A stretch of DNA of 64,000 nucleotides from Silene conica (taxonomy: Eukaryota > Streptophyta > Magnoliopsida > Caryophyllales > Caryophyllaceae), in contig CM055315.2 in NCBI GenBank assembly GCA_029255685.2, positions 26,727,501-26,791,500 of the forward strand, written 5' to 3'. Each line of letters opens with the position of its first letter. Position 1 is the first letter of the stretch. This document shows, piece by piece, positions 9,916 to 22,902 of this stretch. The notes under the pieces were generated by a model. That model searched no databases. It was given only the letters and a program-made list of their open reading frames with translations, and was not told the DNA's origin. The position numbers and the translations under genes are program-made.

Positions 9916-12090
9916 CTATTTGTGATGTTTACATTCATACACTATAAAAAGACCTGCAAACTGAATCAATATACAAAGAATAACCGTGCATCTCATGCCT
10001 TCCAAGAGTTCAAACCCAACTATATATTATACCAAAAGAATATCATAAATTATTACAATTTCGTCCATTCAAAGTAGTTTAAAACGTATACTACTACAAT
10101 ATTTGACTAAGCATCCATGCATAAAAGTAGTCTAACACACTATATAATAATTTCTAGAAATTACACCATACATAAACTAAACGTTTTTTGCGCAATAAAG
10201 CGACCAAAGCTCTCGAACCTCGTTCATTTGTGCAATTGTCATTTGCGAACCTGAAATACACTACGTAAAAGAACAAAGATTATTAGGAAGGGAGCTTAGG
10301 CAAATAAACATTACGAACAATATTTATAAATATACATAAAAATTCAAACAATTCGAGACAAGAGATCAATAATATACCTTTTCTAAGTCGTCCTCCGATG
10401 TTGAGTACCTTGTAGTAATATCATACATCCACTTCATAACATAATAGCCACACTCATAACTCTCTGGCTGTTGAGGACACTACATTTATACAAAATTAAG
10501 AGTTAAGTAGCAAACATTACATCTACACAATATGTCAACTTGACATACAAAGAAGAAGAAAAAGCCCCAACTACGGTTAAGCCTGCCATACTCTATCATA
10601 TTATATATAGGATGGAGCTTGACTTTCAATATTATTGCAATCTCCCAAAGGAAAATATTATTTTGACTAACCATAACCTTAAGCTTAAGCTTAACCATAT
10701 TATTGCAAATGTCAATAATTCATTGTGACAACCATAACCAATCTCTAAAATCTCACTCAACAACTACAGAGAAGCTTCTAGCCTTCTACAACCATAAACT
10801 CGATCATATTATTGCAAATACAATAATACATACTCCGTAGTCTGTTTGGGCTGGTACAGCGTGCAGGTGTAGTCTGTTTGGGCTGGTACAGCGTGCAAGT
10901 GTATTAGCAGTGTATGCAGATTGGCAGAACAGTAGCATTTTTACGGTGTTATGTTTATTATGAAATTGATTTGATAGTGCAGCAGTTTTCTGGTCTGGTG
11001 CAGTCCTGATTACGTGGCAGGCGCTTGTGAAGGTCGGTCTTGGGGCTGTACTTAGGCCCTGTTCTTTTCGGCTGAAACGAGCTTAATTGAATAAATTGGA
11101 GTAGAGCTTAATTGAACTAAATTGGGTGGAATTGAGGTGCAATGAATTTAGTTGAATTAAAAGTTACTTTTGTGAAGAGATTAATTGAAAATAATTGATT
11201 GAACGTAAATAAAACTTAACGGAATACAACCAACCAAAATTGAAAGGAGCTGAAATTAAGTCAGAAAGAACAGGGCCTTAATGGGTTAAGGAGATGTTGC
11301 AGGGGTTAGTTGAACTGATTTTTGCTTGTACAGGAATAGGGATGATAATGCTCTTGGTGCGTGGGCAGTAGTTTCGTTCAGAAATGGGGCTGTTTCGCGA
11401 GTCAGAGGGTTGGCAATGGGTGTTTGAATAAGATCAGTTGAAGTAGGTAGTCTATGTGATAAGTGGCAGACTCATTCAGGTCTGCACTCAGCGTGGTGCA
11501 AAGCGTGTTGGTTCAGCAATGAGATTGTGCATGTGAGGAAATAAGACAAAGCAGCGTCGTTCAGGGGATCGTCTGCAAGTAGAAATAGGGGCAGATCCTG
11601 GTTGCCTTTGGGCAGGCTAAGTATAGCTGGTCTGCGTGAATTTTGAATGCTTTCCAACATGTGCAAGTTGTTTGTTTGCCCAAGCAACTTGATATGGGTA
11701 TGCAAATGGTATGTAGCATGAAATGAATGGGGCAGGGAGCCAAGTAGCTGCTATTTTGTTTGCTAATGGGATGACGCGTTTTCATTTTAGAGTACAATGG
11801 GGCATTTGGTGAGTAGGCTGGCAATATGATGCTTATTGGCTGGCTGGAATTGATTTGGAGCATTTCATTTGGATCTGCACTGGGTATGGCTGCAACCCAA
11901 TGTTCAAATAAGTGTTCGAAGTGCTTAAATCAGATCTTTAGACGCGATCTCTGATCGTGTTGAACGGAGACTACATGGAGTTTTCATAGGGCATTTTTTT
12001 GCTTTCGAATACCTTGTATTAGAAGTAGTCTCATATTGTACATTTGTTTTTGATATATTATATACTTACCTTTTACCAAAAAGTGTCTCA
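9916..12090. other. CACTA interior, 3' side of ORF1: no gene seen apart from a MITE
   Basis: This is mostly AT-rich sequence beyond the end of the ORF1 gene. A 32-bp perfect-but-one tandem duplication (TAGTCTGTTTGGGCTGGTAC...) lies at 10838-10869 and 10870-10901. 11281-11960 has a more GC-balanced, gene-like base composition but no long open frame, and could be a captured host or LINE fragment. I could not identify it. Confidence 0.4.
11055..11277. mobile_element. Tourist/PIF-Harbinger-type MITE, TSD TTA
   Basis: The 223-bp element has terminal inverted repeats GGCCCTGTTCTTT (start) and AAAGAACAGGGCC (end), flanked by TTA at 11052-11054 and 11278-11280. The interior is AT-rich with short AATTGA motifs and no ORF. 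TIRs of this kind with a TTA duplication are characteristic of Tourist MITEs, which are mobilised by PIF/Harbinger transposase. It is inserted within the CACTA interior. Confidence 0.9.
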
Positions 12091-15000
12091 CTATAGCAAT
12101 ATTAGCAAACAAAACGATGTTACTAAAGGCGGGTCAAGGGAAGTTACCTCAATCATTTTTATTTGGAGTTCATTTTTTTTTTGACATATTACGCAATCCA
12201 GCTGTAAAAGAATACCTTTTCCAAGCCCTGAAATTGAATACATGAAATATCGATCATTCATACCTAAACAACAATAATTTAATGTTGTTGGGTAATCAAT
12301 TAAACTTACCATGATAAACAACTTCTTATCTGTCATTTCTTTTTTGTCGCCTTATCCGAGTCAAAAATATATGCAATGTTATCTCCAAGACAAAATACAA
12401 CCAACATCCAATGCGAGCTATATAAAATAACAAAACATATAAATCCTTTAATTAGGTGAGCCAACTAATAATGAAATACAGAAAAAAAAAATTGTAATAC
12501 TCACGCCTCAAAAAAAGCACCCATCACATATCTATTTTCTTCTTGATCCTTTAAAGCGCTTGTCACATATCTTTCCATCTCAACCTCAGAATGCAAATAT
12601 GTGCAGAGTCTATCAGGACACAAAAATCCAACTAGTTTTTCGTCACTCCAAGTTGAGTCCCATAGTCATATAAAAAGCTACATTATAATGAGAATAAAAT
12701 ATATAATAAGTATATAAATACACACATGTGTAAAGGAAGCCATATTGAATTATTATGGGAAAGAAATACCTTCCCCAAAGTTGAAGTATAGATATATTTA
12801 ACCATTCATATCTAAGCATCTCCCTAATATCATCAAGCATGATTATCAGCTTAATCGAGCTTTTGTAACAATAGACCACCTTCTCGATTTCTATAGTAAA
12901 CAACCTATATCCTCGTAAATCAGCAGAGCAGATCATGTCTTGCAATCTTTGACAGTGGACATCCAAAAGACTTAACTCATCCTTATTTAGTGGCCCCTTT
13001 TTGCTCTTTGTTGTCTTTACCTAAAGAATATAAGATTAAAAGAACCAAATAAGAGAAAAAATAATTAAACACTTAGAAGTAAATCTAGCATCTGGTTTAT
13101 TATCGCATCAAGGTGAACCTCCTTAATACCACCACCACCACCACCAGACGGTCGTGTCTTTGATGAATTATCCATGTCTTTTGGCTTAACCTGTTGAACC
13201 TTATCTTTAGTCTTACGATCATCCTAGCAATTAGAATTAATAAAACACTTAATTAGTTTATTGTCCCTTGCAAAAATAATAGCTGATAAATTAGTTGCAC
13301 ATTTTATTACCTCGGTAGCTCCTACTAAAACCAATGATTTTGGCCACTGTGCAAAACTTCCGACAACCTCACCAACCCTTGTAAATTCATCCCACGGAAT
13401 TGGAAGTAATGCCTTCCCATCTATGATCTTATCAATGGATACGTGAACATTTTCACGAGTCAGTGGTGAATTGTGTACCATCTTACCTTCTACCCATGGC
13501 CATATTGTTCCCTCGGCTACAACGATCTCCGTCTCATCAGCAACCAGACGACATGGAACGGGAGCCTGCAACAATGAATAAAAGGGATATGTAAAATTTT
13601 AGCTAAATAACACGAGGAAGAGATCATTTGTAGAATGAGTACTACTCTGGAGAGTGTGATTTGATATATTATATATGCCTTTAACTCAAGGAAGTGATCA
13701 TTAAGCTTGGTAGAATGACTACTACGCTCGAGAGTGTGAGAGGAGGAGCCGTCGTTAGTCTTTGTAATTTCGATGTCATTTAATGAATTTGATTGGGGTT
13801 GATCCTTTAAACCTGACAGATGTTGTTTTACCCAACTTTCTACTTTAGCCATTGCCTGTTTTGTCACCTCTTCCTTAAATGCCGTAAAGTCATCCTCCGT
13901 ATACATCTTCTTATTAATTCCAGGACTATTTGATTTTCCAAAAAAGTTGGTAATACCAACACAGCCTCCAATTCCTCTTGTGAATCCGGGGCGATCAAAT
14001 TTTCCAGTGGCCTTAACCAACACATCTTCTCTTCCAGAAGGAACAAACTCCCCTTTTCTCTTCATCTCCTCCCAATAATTTTGTTCAAATGAAAAAGTGT
14101 TAATATTTTAGACGAAAATCAAAGAAATGGAGTAAATCAAAGAAATAGATAGTTACTTACTATTTCGGTTATCAACTCTTGCGTTTTCGACGAAAAGTCC
14201 CTGGATGAAGGGGTATGTCCTTTGACCCACAAATAACAACGATTTTCAAGAAGTTTTGTAACATTTTTCTGGGTAAATTTGGGATCGGCATCAAGATCAT
14301 TAGCCAAGGCATCATTTAATTCTTCTTCATACCAACCCTCCATCTTACCCGCATAGCTAGCTCTTCCCATATAATGTGGATGCAAGTTACACTTTTGGGA
14401 TTCTTGTGCTTTTATACTTTTTTCCTGCGATTTAATTATATATGATAGATTTTTATTAGTAATACACTTGAAAGAAAATGATAGCTAAATTTCATTAACA
14501 AAAAATAATGTAACTCACCTTAAATTTCTGATCCATTCGCTGTTTCATTAACTCGTTCCAATCATCTGGTGTTATGCCTTTATAATGGGTCAAAGGATCA
14601 TCTAAAGGCTCTCCTCTCCTTTGTTTTCTTGTTTTGGTGATATAAAAACAAGTCAAGGTTGTCCTAAACAACCTAAACTTCGCGGCCACGTTTTTTAGAA
14701 CGTTCTTACGCATTGCATCATCAGTGAAGTTGCATTTGGTCTATCAAAACAAATCATAAACATGGCACAGTAAGTCCATTTAACTCAAAAATATCAAGAA
14801 TTACAAACTAACCAGAATGTCAAATTACAAAAAAAAATTTAATGCTAAATACAATGCTAATTAACTAGAGTGGAAAGAAAACACTTTCGTGGGTCAACCT
14901 TCTTCGGACAAAGTAAAGGATGAATCATGCTTTTATAAAACAAAGAAAGTTAAGGGCGCAAGTCATTGAAGTAGCTATTCACAGTACACTTATAGGAGTC

Positions 15001-15398
15001 TTAGTGATGGCCATGTTCCGGGAAGTTCTTCCCCCTTTGAAAGATAGTTCGAAAGTAAATACATTCGCCAAGAAAGATAATATTCGACAGAAAAGGACAA
15101 ATTTGGAAAATGTATGAATTTGAACCTTTAAATCTTTCCAAATCGAATCTTTAATTCCCTCGGGTACTTTCAACCAATCTTCATATGTGATCTTGATATT
15201 ATTTCGGGCGATATCCCCAACATCTCTTACAAAATCTACCTTCCATGGTCCAAATGGCCTACCAAACTGATCAAAATGAATTTGCTTAGGCTCTTTATTT
15301 GCTCTTTTATTGGCCCTTATACTCGTTGTTGCACCTCTCCCTTTACGTTTGAGCTTCTTACACTGATCATTTTCGCTTGTGGGGGCTTCCTTGTCCAT
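12091..15398 (-). pseudogene. CACTA ORF1 (Transposase_24-like) with ULP1-like C-terminus, multi-exon
   Basis: The gene is read on - with GT-AG introns. The first exon starts at 15398 (MDKEAPTSEN...) and contains FDQFGRPFGPWKVDF. An exon of about 14740-14519 contains TTLTCFYITKTRKQRRGEP, bounded by TAG and AAG/GTGAG. Further exons lie at about 14428-14163 (MEGWYEEELNDALA), 14067-13700, 13570-13230 (WDEFTRVGEVVGSFAQWPK), 13200-13080 and 13020-12770. These resemble plant En/Spm ORF1 proteins (PF03004 family). Near 12640-12510 is FLCPDRLCTYL, and near 12413 HWMLVV with an aspartate about 17 residues later (YIFDSD). This matches the His-Asp part of a C48 ULP1 cysteine protease; the catalytic Cys was not securely placed. 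Exon boundaries are approximate, and I cannot exclude lesions. Confidence 0.6.
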
Positions 15399-15894
15399 TA
15401 TATACCTTATAAAATAAATTTTAAAAAATAATTAATACCAAATATGAAAAATATGTAAGACATGGGAATCAAGACCATTAATATACAATAACAATTAAAA
15501 ACAACTACTTCTAATAAGGCATCAGCTATCTCACTCATGATCCAAAAGACCACGCAGTGTCTAGTTGTTACCAAATCTGCAAATTCCTGCCTGCAGAATG
15601 CATAACTCCTGCCCATAATTTGCAATCTGCCGTCCCCTGTTGTATATTGCAGACCCATAGGAACTACATTCCTGCAACAGTCTTGTACCAACAACCTATA
15701 CTACCCACGCACCATTAGAGAGCATAATACTGGCAGAGTACCCTCTGCCCAACAACTAACCCCTGCAACAAAATTTTCCTGAACCCAATAATTTGTGCAA
15801 AATCTGTGTTACTTCTGAAATACTGACAAACCAAAATCTGTGTTACTTCTGAAATAAATTAATAACAATAACTACTCTGCCAGTATTACTGAAC

Positions 15895-16125
15895 CCAATA
15901 ATTTGTGCAGCCCCAAGACTGCAGTCCTCAATGCCTTTCATTACACATATGGAAGGAAAGAAATCAGGCACGGGTCAATGACTATTTGGTCAGGCCAGAA
16001 AGAATAGCAAGCAACATAGAGGATGATATTAAACGAAGGCTCCAGACCAAAATCAGATCAGAAAATGATAGTTTGTACAGCCCCAAGACAGACCAAAATC
16101 TGTGTTACTTCTGAAATAAATTAAT
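15895..16125 (+). pseudogene. fragment resembling the C-terminus of a plant LINE ORF2, copy A
   Basis: In the + frame at 15905-16114 the translation includes LHIWKERNQARVNDY and then RPERIASNIEDDIKRRLQT. This resembles the HIWKERN segment that follows the zinc-finger RVT domain of plant LINE reverse transcriptases. About 140 bp of it recurs at 16526-16655. The fragment was probably captured by the CACTA element. A short unrelated ORF remains possible. Confidence 0.45.
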
Positions 16126-16525
16126 AACAATAACTACTATCAGTTATTATCATTATTTTTCCAAAAACAAATGGTTTGCATTATTATGAAGTGAAGCACA
16201 TTCTAAGATCTATAGTATATTCCATAGAAATAAAATTCTCGCTATGATACTGCTGGTGTTGTGTCAATGATAAGTCCATTAACTTGAACTTCACAACATA
16301 TACATGTGGGAGCAATAACGCCTAACAAGTTTGCAACTTTCACATACCTTCCAAAAAACTAAAGCCTATCACTGCTTTGAAATGATTACTAGCGCCAACA
16401 TGACAAAAGTCAGGACATACAGTACTTAAATTTAGTAATTTTACCGATTGAAATTCTCAATGGTTTCACATAGTTAATGCAGGCAAGTTAATCGATCCAG
16501 AGAAGTTCAAGTAGCAATAAACAAT

Positions 16526-16655
16526 TACTATTTGGTCAGGCCAGAAAGAATAGCAAGCAACATCGAGGATGATATTAAACGAAGGCTCCAGACCAAAATC
16601 AGATCAGAAAATGATAGTTTGTGCAGCCCCAAGACAGACCAAAATCTGTGTTACT
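16526..16655 (+). repeat. duplicate of the LINE-like fragment, copy B
   Basis: The sequence from TTACTATTTGGTCAGGCC to AAATCTGTGTTACTT matches 15979-16110 with only a few changes (for example ATAGAGG against ATCGAGG). It shows that the captured segment was duplicated inside the CACTA element. Confidence 0.8.
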
Positions 16656-16768
16656 TAATTATTATTCAGTAATCTTGAAAAAGTCTTAAACTATTTTATA
16701 TTATCAAACCATAGACCCTCATCGTGATCTTGACGCATATAAGCTTCATCACGTAAATCTTGAACCGA

Positions 16769-19700
16769 TCAACGCTTCACAGAGATGGGAGGCAGTTCAT
16801 CAAGTTGATCATATTCTTCTTCGTCAACTACACCCTCGACACCAAGAACCCGTCTTTTACCATAACGAACCACAAATAAATTCCTATCCAAAGGATCGTC
16901 AATGTAGAATACTTGTTTCGCTTGAGATGCAAGAATGAATGGTTCGTGTATATGTCCAACAACATTAAAGTTTACCAAAATGAATCCTATATCGTCAACT
17001 CTGACGCCTTTATCGCAATCTACCCATTTACATCGAAACAAGGGTATACTAAAAGTTATATATTCAAGCTCCAAAATATCTTCAACTTTTCCATAGTACG
17101 CCCTTGTGATGTCTACGAGATCCTTACCCTTACCCTTTCCTACATATTCTTCTGATGATGCAAGAAGAGTCACTCCACTATTTTGCATTGTACTCTTGTC
17201 ATCTTGTCGGCTTGTGTAAAAGCAAAACCCATTGATATCATACCCTTCAAATGATGTGATGTTCTGTTTAAGGCCATATGCTAACCAGCATAAGTTATCA
17301 CTTACATTATGAGATTCGGTAGACAACTCACTCATCACCTTACCTTTAAACCACTCCGCAAAAGTTCGACTTTGTTCATTCAACAGCCAGTCATCGCGTT
17401 TATGGGGATTTTGTCGCTTGAGTAAATTCAGGTGCTCAGTTAAATAGGGATGAACCTCAGTCATATGCTGTAAAACATATAAATGTGCTTTCTGAAAAGA
17501 AACGCGGTCCATGCTCATGTATTTCTTACCCAAAGTACCCTTCCCTAACAGTCTACCTTCGTGCCGAGATGTAGGAACTCCAAGAGATTGAACATCTGCC
17601 ATATAGTCATCACAAAACTGGCTTGTCTCACATGCAATTGTTGCTTCAATAATACTACCTTCAGGACGACAACGATTCTTCATTCGTCTCTCATAAGTAC
17701 CCATCTCTCGCTCCATCGCCCACATATTTCGTTGAAACACTGGACCACAAAGTTTAATTTCACGCACTAAATGAATGACGAGATGAACCATGATGTCAAA
17801 GAAAGCAATCGGAAAGTACATCTCTAGTTCACATAGAGTCACAACAACATCTACTTTCAAGTCATCCAGGGTGTCAGGATGGATATCTTTTGAGTTGATT
17901 GCATCAAAGAAGAGACAAAGCTTGGTGATGACTTGCCTAACATGTTGTGGCAATACGGACCTAATGGTCACAGGTAGCAGTTGTGTAAGTATAACATGAC
18001 AATCGTGAGATTTCATCCCAACTAACTTACAATCTTTTATGGAAACAAGACGACTTATGTTAGAGCTATATCCATGTGGTACCTTGACTCCTTTTAAAGA
18101 TTCACAAACAATGATCTTCTCCTTCTTAGAAAGAGTTGTGCAAGACGGTGGTATATAGATACGTTTTCCCTTCTCTTCTGGTTATAACTCGATACGCCCC
18201 CTAGCAGCCATGTCATTTCGAGCTTTAACCTCATCCTTAGTCTTATTCGGCATATTGAGCAATGTTCCGATTACACTATCAAACACATTCTTCTCCACGT
18301 GCATGACATCAATACAATGCCTCACATACAAATGTTGCCAATATGGAAGATCCCAAAAAATTGACCTCTTTGTGTGATATACTCCATCTGGTGGAGGTAC
18401 GTACGATTTTCCAAAAATTCTAGTTATATTCTTAACCTGATCGTAGTACTCTTCTCCACTCAAAAACAAAGGGGGTTTCCTATGCTCCGTTTTCCCATAA
18501 AAAGCCTTCTTCTTCTTTCGATATTGATGATTTTCAGGTAGAAAACGACGACCACCCATGTACGCATATTTGCCACTGTGCTCCAACCAATCAGATTCAG
18601 TGTCATTGCCGCATACCGGACATCCCTTATCGGTCTTGAGTCGGTATCCAGAAAGGTTACCATAAGCCAGGAAGTCATTAATTGTACAGTACAACATAGT
18701 ATGCATTTGAAACCTAGAGTTAGTAGCTGCATCAAACACTCGTACCCCAATATCCCATATGAGTTTCAAGTCTTCAATTAGGGGAGCCAAATACACGTCA
18801 ATGTCATTACCAGGTTGCTTAGGGCCCGAAATTAGGAGTGTTAACATAATGTATTTCCTCTTTGTGGTAGGCCAAGGAGGTAAATTGTAAACTATCAACA
18901 TTACTGGCCAACAACTATGCTGGGTACTTAAAGTTCCAAACGGATTAATCTCGTCGGTGCATAGTCCCAATCTTAAATTTCTAGGCTCTGAACCGAAATC
19001 TGGAAAGGTTCGATCAATTGTTCTCCACTGAGGAGAATCAGCTACATGCCTCAGTTTGCCATCTTTATTCCTCCCCTTTTGATGCCACACCATGTACTCT
19101 GCATCTTTTTTATTTGCAAAAAAGCGTTTAAATTTTGGTATTATTAGTAAATACCATAGCGTATTTACAGGACTTTTCTTGCTCCCACCATTACCATAGT
19201 CTACCTTCTTGTATCGTGACTCACCGCACTTTGGGCATTCTTTTAATTCACTATACTCTTTTCGGTACAAAATACAGTCCTTCGAGCATGCATGAAATTT
19301 TTGGTAAGTCGTAGCTAATGGGCATAGTAGTTTCTTGCATTGGTATGTGTTGGTGGGAAGCTCGTTATCTTCTGGCAACATTTGACACAAAAGTTCTAAT
19401 AAGGAAGTAAAACTCTTGTCACTCCACCCATTTCCAGCTTTTAATGTGAATAGTTTCAACACAGGTGATAAAAGAGAGAATTTAGAACAATTCGGGTATA
19501 AAGGCTTCTTGGAATTATCAACCATTCCCTGAAAAATTATAGGGCACTCCACAATATATTCTTCAAGATCCTTCATGAGCCCGTCAATATTATCATTATC
19601 AGACATATCAGTATCTTCAAATATTTCATCGTCATTTTGACCTCCGACATCAATCTCTTCCCCATCTTTATCATTAATTCCAAAATTTACGTTGGTACAA

Positions 19701-19945
19701 ATATCACTATTATTTTCTCCATGCCATATCCACACATTATAATTTGCTTTAAGTCCTTTTAAAATTAAATGCTCCCGCAATTCATCCCTAGAATTAACAT
19801 TCTTACGATTTTGACACAGGGTACACGGACATAAGAATTGATTATCCCCAAGGCGGCTTTTATGTTCCACGGCACAACTAAGAAACGCATCTAGTCGTTG
19901 AAGATAAACAAAATCACGCTTACCATACATCCAACTTCGGTCCAT
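16769..19945 (-). pseudogene. CACTA TNP2-type transposase with one in-frame stop
   Basis: Two long - frames, 19945-18182 and 18016-16769, are in the same phase. They are separated only by a TAA at 18182-18184 and a further 165 bp that stays open, so this is one gene of about 1,058 codons with a single stop. The N-terminus MDRSWMYGKRD and the Cys-rich segment CPCTLCQNR are typical of TNP2. RLGLCTD, RKYIMLTLLISGPKQPGND, TINDFLAYGNLSGY and CPVCG mark the transposase_21 core. HCIDVMHVEKNVFDS, KSHDCHVILTQLLP and the later F-P-ID-V-HL region match the usual C-terminal domains. It lies upstream of ORF1 on the same strand. The one stop may be a natural mutation or a sequencing error; otherwise the gene looks complete. 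Confidence 0.9.
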
Positions 19946-22500
19946 AATCTAGTTAATGAGCACGGATATGAATGAGTATGAGATGTTTATCACATTTGGA
20001 TGCAACGAAGTACGAGCAAAATTAAGAAGCATTGGATTAGGCCTAGTGAGATAACACTTTCTTTGGAATAGGTTTGGCTTGCCTAAGGTCAACTTTAATA
20101 CCTTTATTACCTAGTTGTTTGAATAGAAGGCTTACCACAAAGTTAGACTACAGAAAGGGATTCAGATAGATGGCTTATGCTACAAGGTCTGAATGTCAGA
20201 TTGTCAGTCTAGCACATATTTTGGTTGGTAGTCCAGTACAACCAAAAGTATAGTTGAGCAACGTCTAGATGAAACTAAAACTAATTCTAGTGCAAAGTCG
20301 CTATTATGTAGACATCCATAGAACTTTAAGCAGGATCCTAAATAGCTAAAATAACTCATGAAGCAAAAATAAAAATGGGTAGAAGTCATCTCAGTAACAT
20401 ATAAACAAAAATAGCCAAGTGACACAAGCATAACACAACGTGCGGGTGGTGAATACCAAAACAGTAGATAAAATACAAATTCGTATCTGGTCAAATAAAC
20501 ATGATACAAACCCACTTTACTGGTATTTAACTATTTATCGTAAAATCACTTTTTAGAGGATTAATTGGTCTATGAGACCGTCTTTCATGACACTAACTAT
20601 TACGCATAAGATTATTTCTCAAAAAACTGTAAATTAGTAAATGAAAACAAATTCCGCCAAATTATACACTATCTCAATGATTTATAAACTGACAGAACTA
20701 AATTTGTCCACTACAACAGCATACAAAAAACTGAATAGTAAAGATATGCAACAATCTGTTCTCAAGAGTGGATATTTCTTATTTGATAATAAGCCCTTGA
20801 TAATTAAAGCATGGCATCCAGACATTGATCTCGTTAAAGAAGAAGTTAAATCTGTACCTACATGTATCAGATTATAGCAACTGACTTTGAAGTTATGGGG
20901 TAAGAGCCTGCCAAAAAACTGAATCCAGAATGATCTTGCAACTACGCAAAAAATTCCTAATCAGATTAAATTTGTTGACGAGAAACAACAACTCATTGAA
21001 ATGAAAGCTTATTATGAATGGAAATAGATCAATTAACAATTCTTGGTTTAGACCGTTCTAAGTTAAGAGGACGCTTACTACCAATTTAAATAAAGCACAA
21101 ATATAAGGAGGGTTGTGACTTGTGAGGCGCCTAGATTTGAGACGGTCTGGAGAAAGACAAATTGCTTAAGAATACAAAGTATTTCTCTGTTCTCATAAAT
21201 AAACTTTGTGCTGTTTTCGTCTATTCATGTCTGTGATTTCAGAATACAACGTAAATCACTTCTAAATAAAAAAAACAATTAAGAGAAATAAAATCTAATT
21301 TGCCCCAAAATTCCATCACCAAACCTGGAATTTAATGCCCTGTAGTTTGTACTAAACATGATTAAATACTATGAGAAATTTTCATATTTAATTCAATGAG
21401 CTGCACCGTGTTTGGTATTTGTTTTCTGAGGTTGTTTGCCATCGGAGAATTATATTTCAAAATACAACAGCAAGAACAAATAAATATTATTGCCAACAGA
21501 AAATCGGATAAACTTGGGCGTGATTGGATTCGCTGAATTATTGGTAACTAGAAACTGTGAACGAAATCACTTCTATCCGACTTGTTAAACACACTGGGCA
21601 ACAAGTCAGGCAGAGATACCCAAGATAACAACTACAGTTTCACACCCAAACAAGCAAAACTCACTTAATCAATCAGAATTTAAACTTATACTAACTGAAC
21701 TCACAGCCATCCTAAATCCGTTACAGGAACTGCTTGATGCCTTAATACAATCCGGCTTGGTTCCTTTCCCACTTCAGCTATAACAAACTGGCAGACGAGC
21801 TACAAATACCTAAAATAGATTTCGTTGAAAAAGCGTTTGGCATCATCACCTTCGAATTGCGTCAACATTAGAACAACCTTTGCTTTTTTGATAAACTTGA
21901 AGGGGCTGCTACTAAACCAGTATGAATATGTTGCAGGGGCTGCTACTAAACCAGTCTGAATATGTTGCAGGGGCTGTTTTCTGCTACCTATCAGAATATG
22001 TTCAGAAAGAGGCTAGGTTTGTTTACAATTCCGGTGAACGAGAGAATGATACTACTAAACTAAACTGGGGAATCAGACCAGGACGACTAGCTCAGCCAAC
22101 ATACTAGATTGACAGATTGAAAACCAAACCAAACCAAACCAGTCTAGTCTATCCACGAGAGAGACCCCGATGAACTTATCTTCTTTAAAGGAAGCCTTTT
22201 TTTAAAGTATAGTAGTTCCTTAGTTATTGGAAAAACAGGAAGTAGCAGAATTTGAAAAATTGGAAATCAAATTAGTGTCTCACCAAATCCTCTGTCGAAA
22301 ACTAAAATCCAACAACGAAGTCTCATAATTTCAAGGAAAAATAGAAAGCAGTTCGAAAGATTTAACTATATAACAGCGGCTGAATTCAGCAATTAAACAC
22401 ATTCAATCATAATAACAACAGAACATGAACTAGAATGCAACAATTAACGGAATTAATAATCCAGAAAACAGTAGAATACATTAAAAGAAAGTGAATTTAC
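19946..22500. other. CACTA 5' region, no gene
   Basis: This is the sequence upstream of the transposase start, without a long ORF. A duplication of about 40 bp (GGGGCTGCTACTAAACCAGT...GTTGCA) lies at about 21902-21971, with a partial third copy after it. No subterminal repeats or CACTA terminus are visible, supporting loss of the right end. The block ends abruptly at the Copia RNase H fragment. Confidence 0.5.
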
Positions 22501-22502
22501 AT

Positions 22503-22902
22503 GTCATACTCACTTGCTACCTTTGTAGGTCCTTGTATTATATCTTGGGGATCCAAGAAACAAAATTTTGTCGCCCTCTCAACTGCTGAAGCAGAATATA
22601 TTGCAGCCGCACTGGTATGTTCTCAACTTTTATGGTTAAAGCAACAATTACATGATTATGGTGTTGATGTTGGATGTGTGCCTATATTATGTTATAATAC
22701 GAGTGCTATAATTATATCTAAAAACCCAGCCCAGCACTCGAGAACTAAACATATTGAAATTAGACATCACTTTCTAAGAGACCATGTTGAAAAGAAAAAT
22801 ATAAAATTGGAATTTTGTAGTACGGAAAAACAATGGGCAGATATCTTCACTAAACCATTGGCTAGAGAACGCTTTGAGACTTTGCGATTGGAAATTGGTT
22901 AA
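22503..22902 (+). pseudogene. Copia RNase H C-terminal fragment
   Basis: The reading frame contains SKKQNFVALSTAEAEYIAA, HSRTKHIEIRHHFLRDHV and STEKQWADIFTKPLARERF, the standard end of Copia pol. The ALSTAEAEY motif is part of the RNase H catalytic region. The open frame starts at 22501, but homology begins only after the first few codons, at the truncation point. Upstream pol domains are absent, so it cannot encode an active enzyme. Confidence 0.92.

Larger units (their letters stand above)
15399..16768. other. CACTA spacer between ORF1 and transposase, with duplicated captured fragments
   Basis: This intergenic stretch contains repeated phrases such as AAAATCTGTGTTACTT (about 15800, 15835, 16097 and 16640) and AACCCAATAATTTGTGCA (15783 and 15892). 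It also holds two copies of a LINE-like fragment, annotated separately. No intact gene is seen. Confidence 0.5.
9115..22500 (-). mobile_element. CACTA (En/Spm) transposon, right terminus missing
   Basis: The left terminus begins CACTAGTAGAAAACAACTC, the canonical CACTA start, and is followed by a large subterminal repeat array (9140-9915). The interior on the - strand holds a multi-exon ORF1-type gene with an ULP1-like C-terminus (about 12091-15398) and a TNP2-type transposase (16769-19945). A MITE (11055-11277) and duplicated LINE-like fragments lie inside. No inverted CACTA terminus or matching subterminal array appears before the Copia fragment begins near 22503, so the right end is deleted. 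It sits in the first intron of the MULE PMD gene. Confidence 0.8.

Noticed and set aside
11472-11863. - strand ORFs of 77 and 100 residues inside the CACTA
   Set aside because: Overlapping frames without recognisable motifs. The region has gene-like composition, but I could not support a protein.
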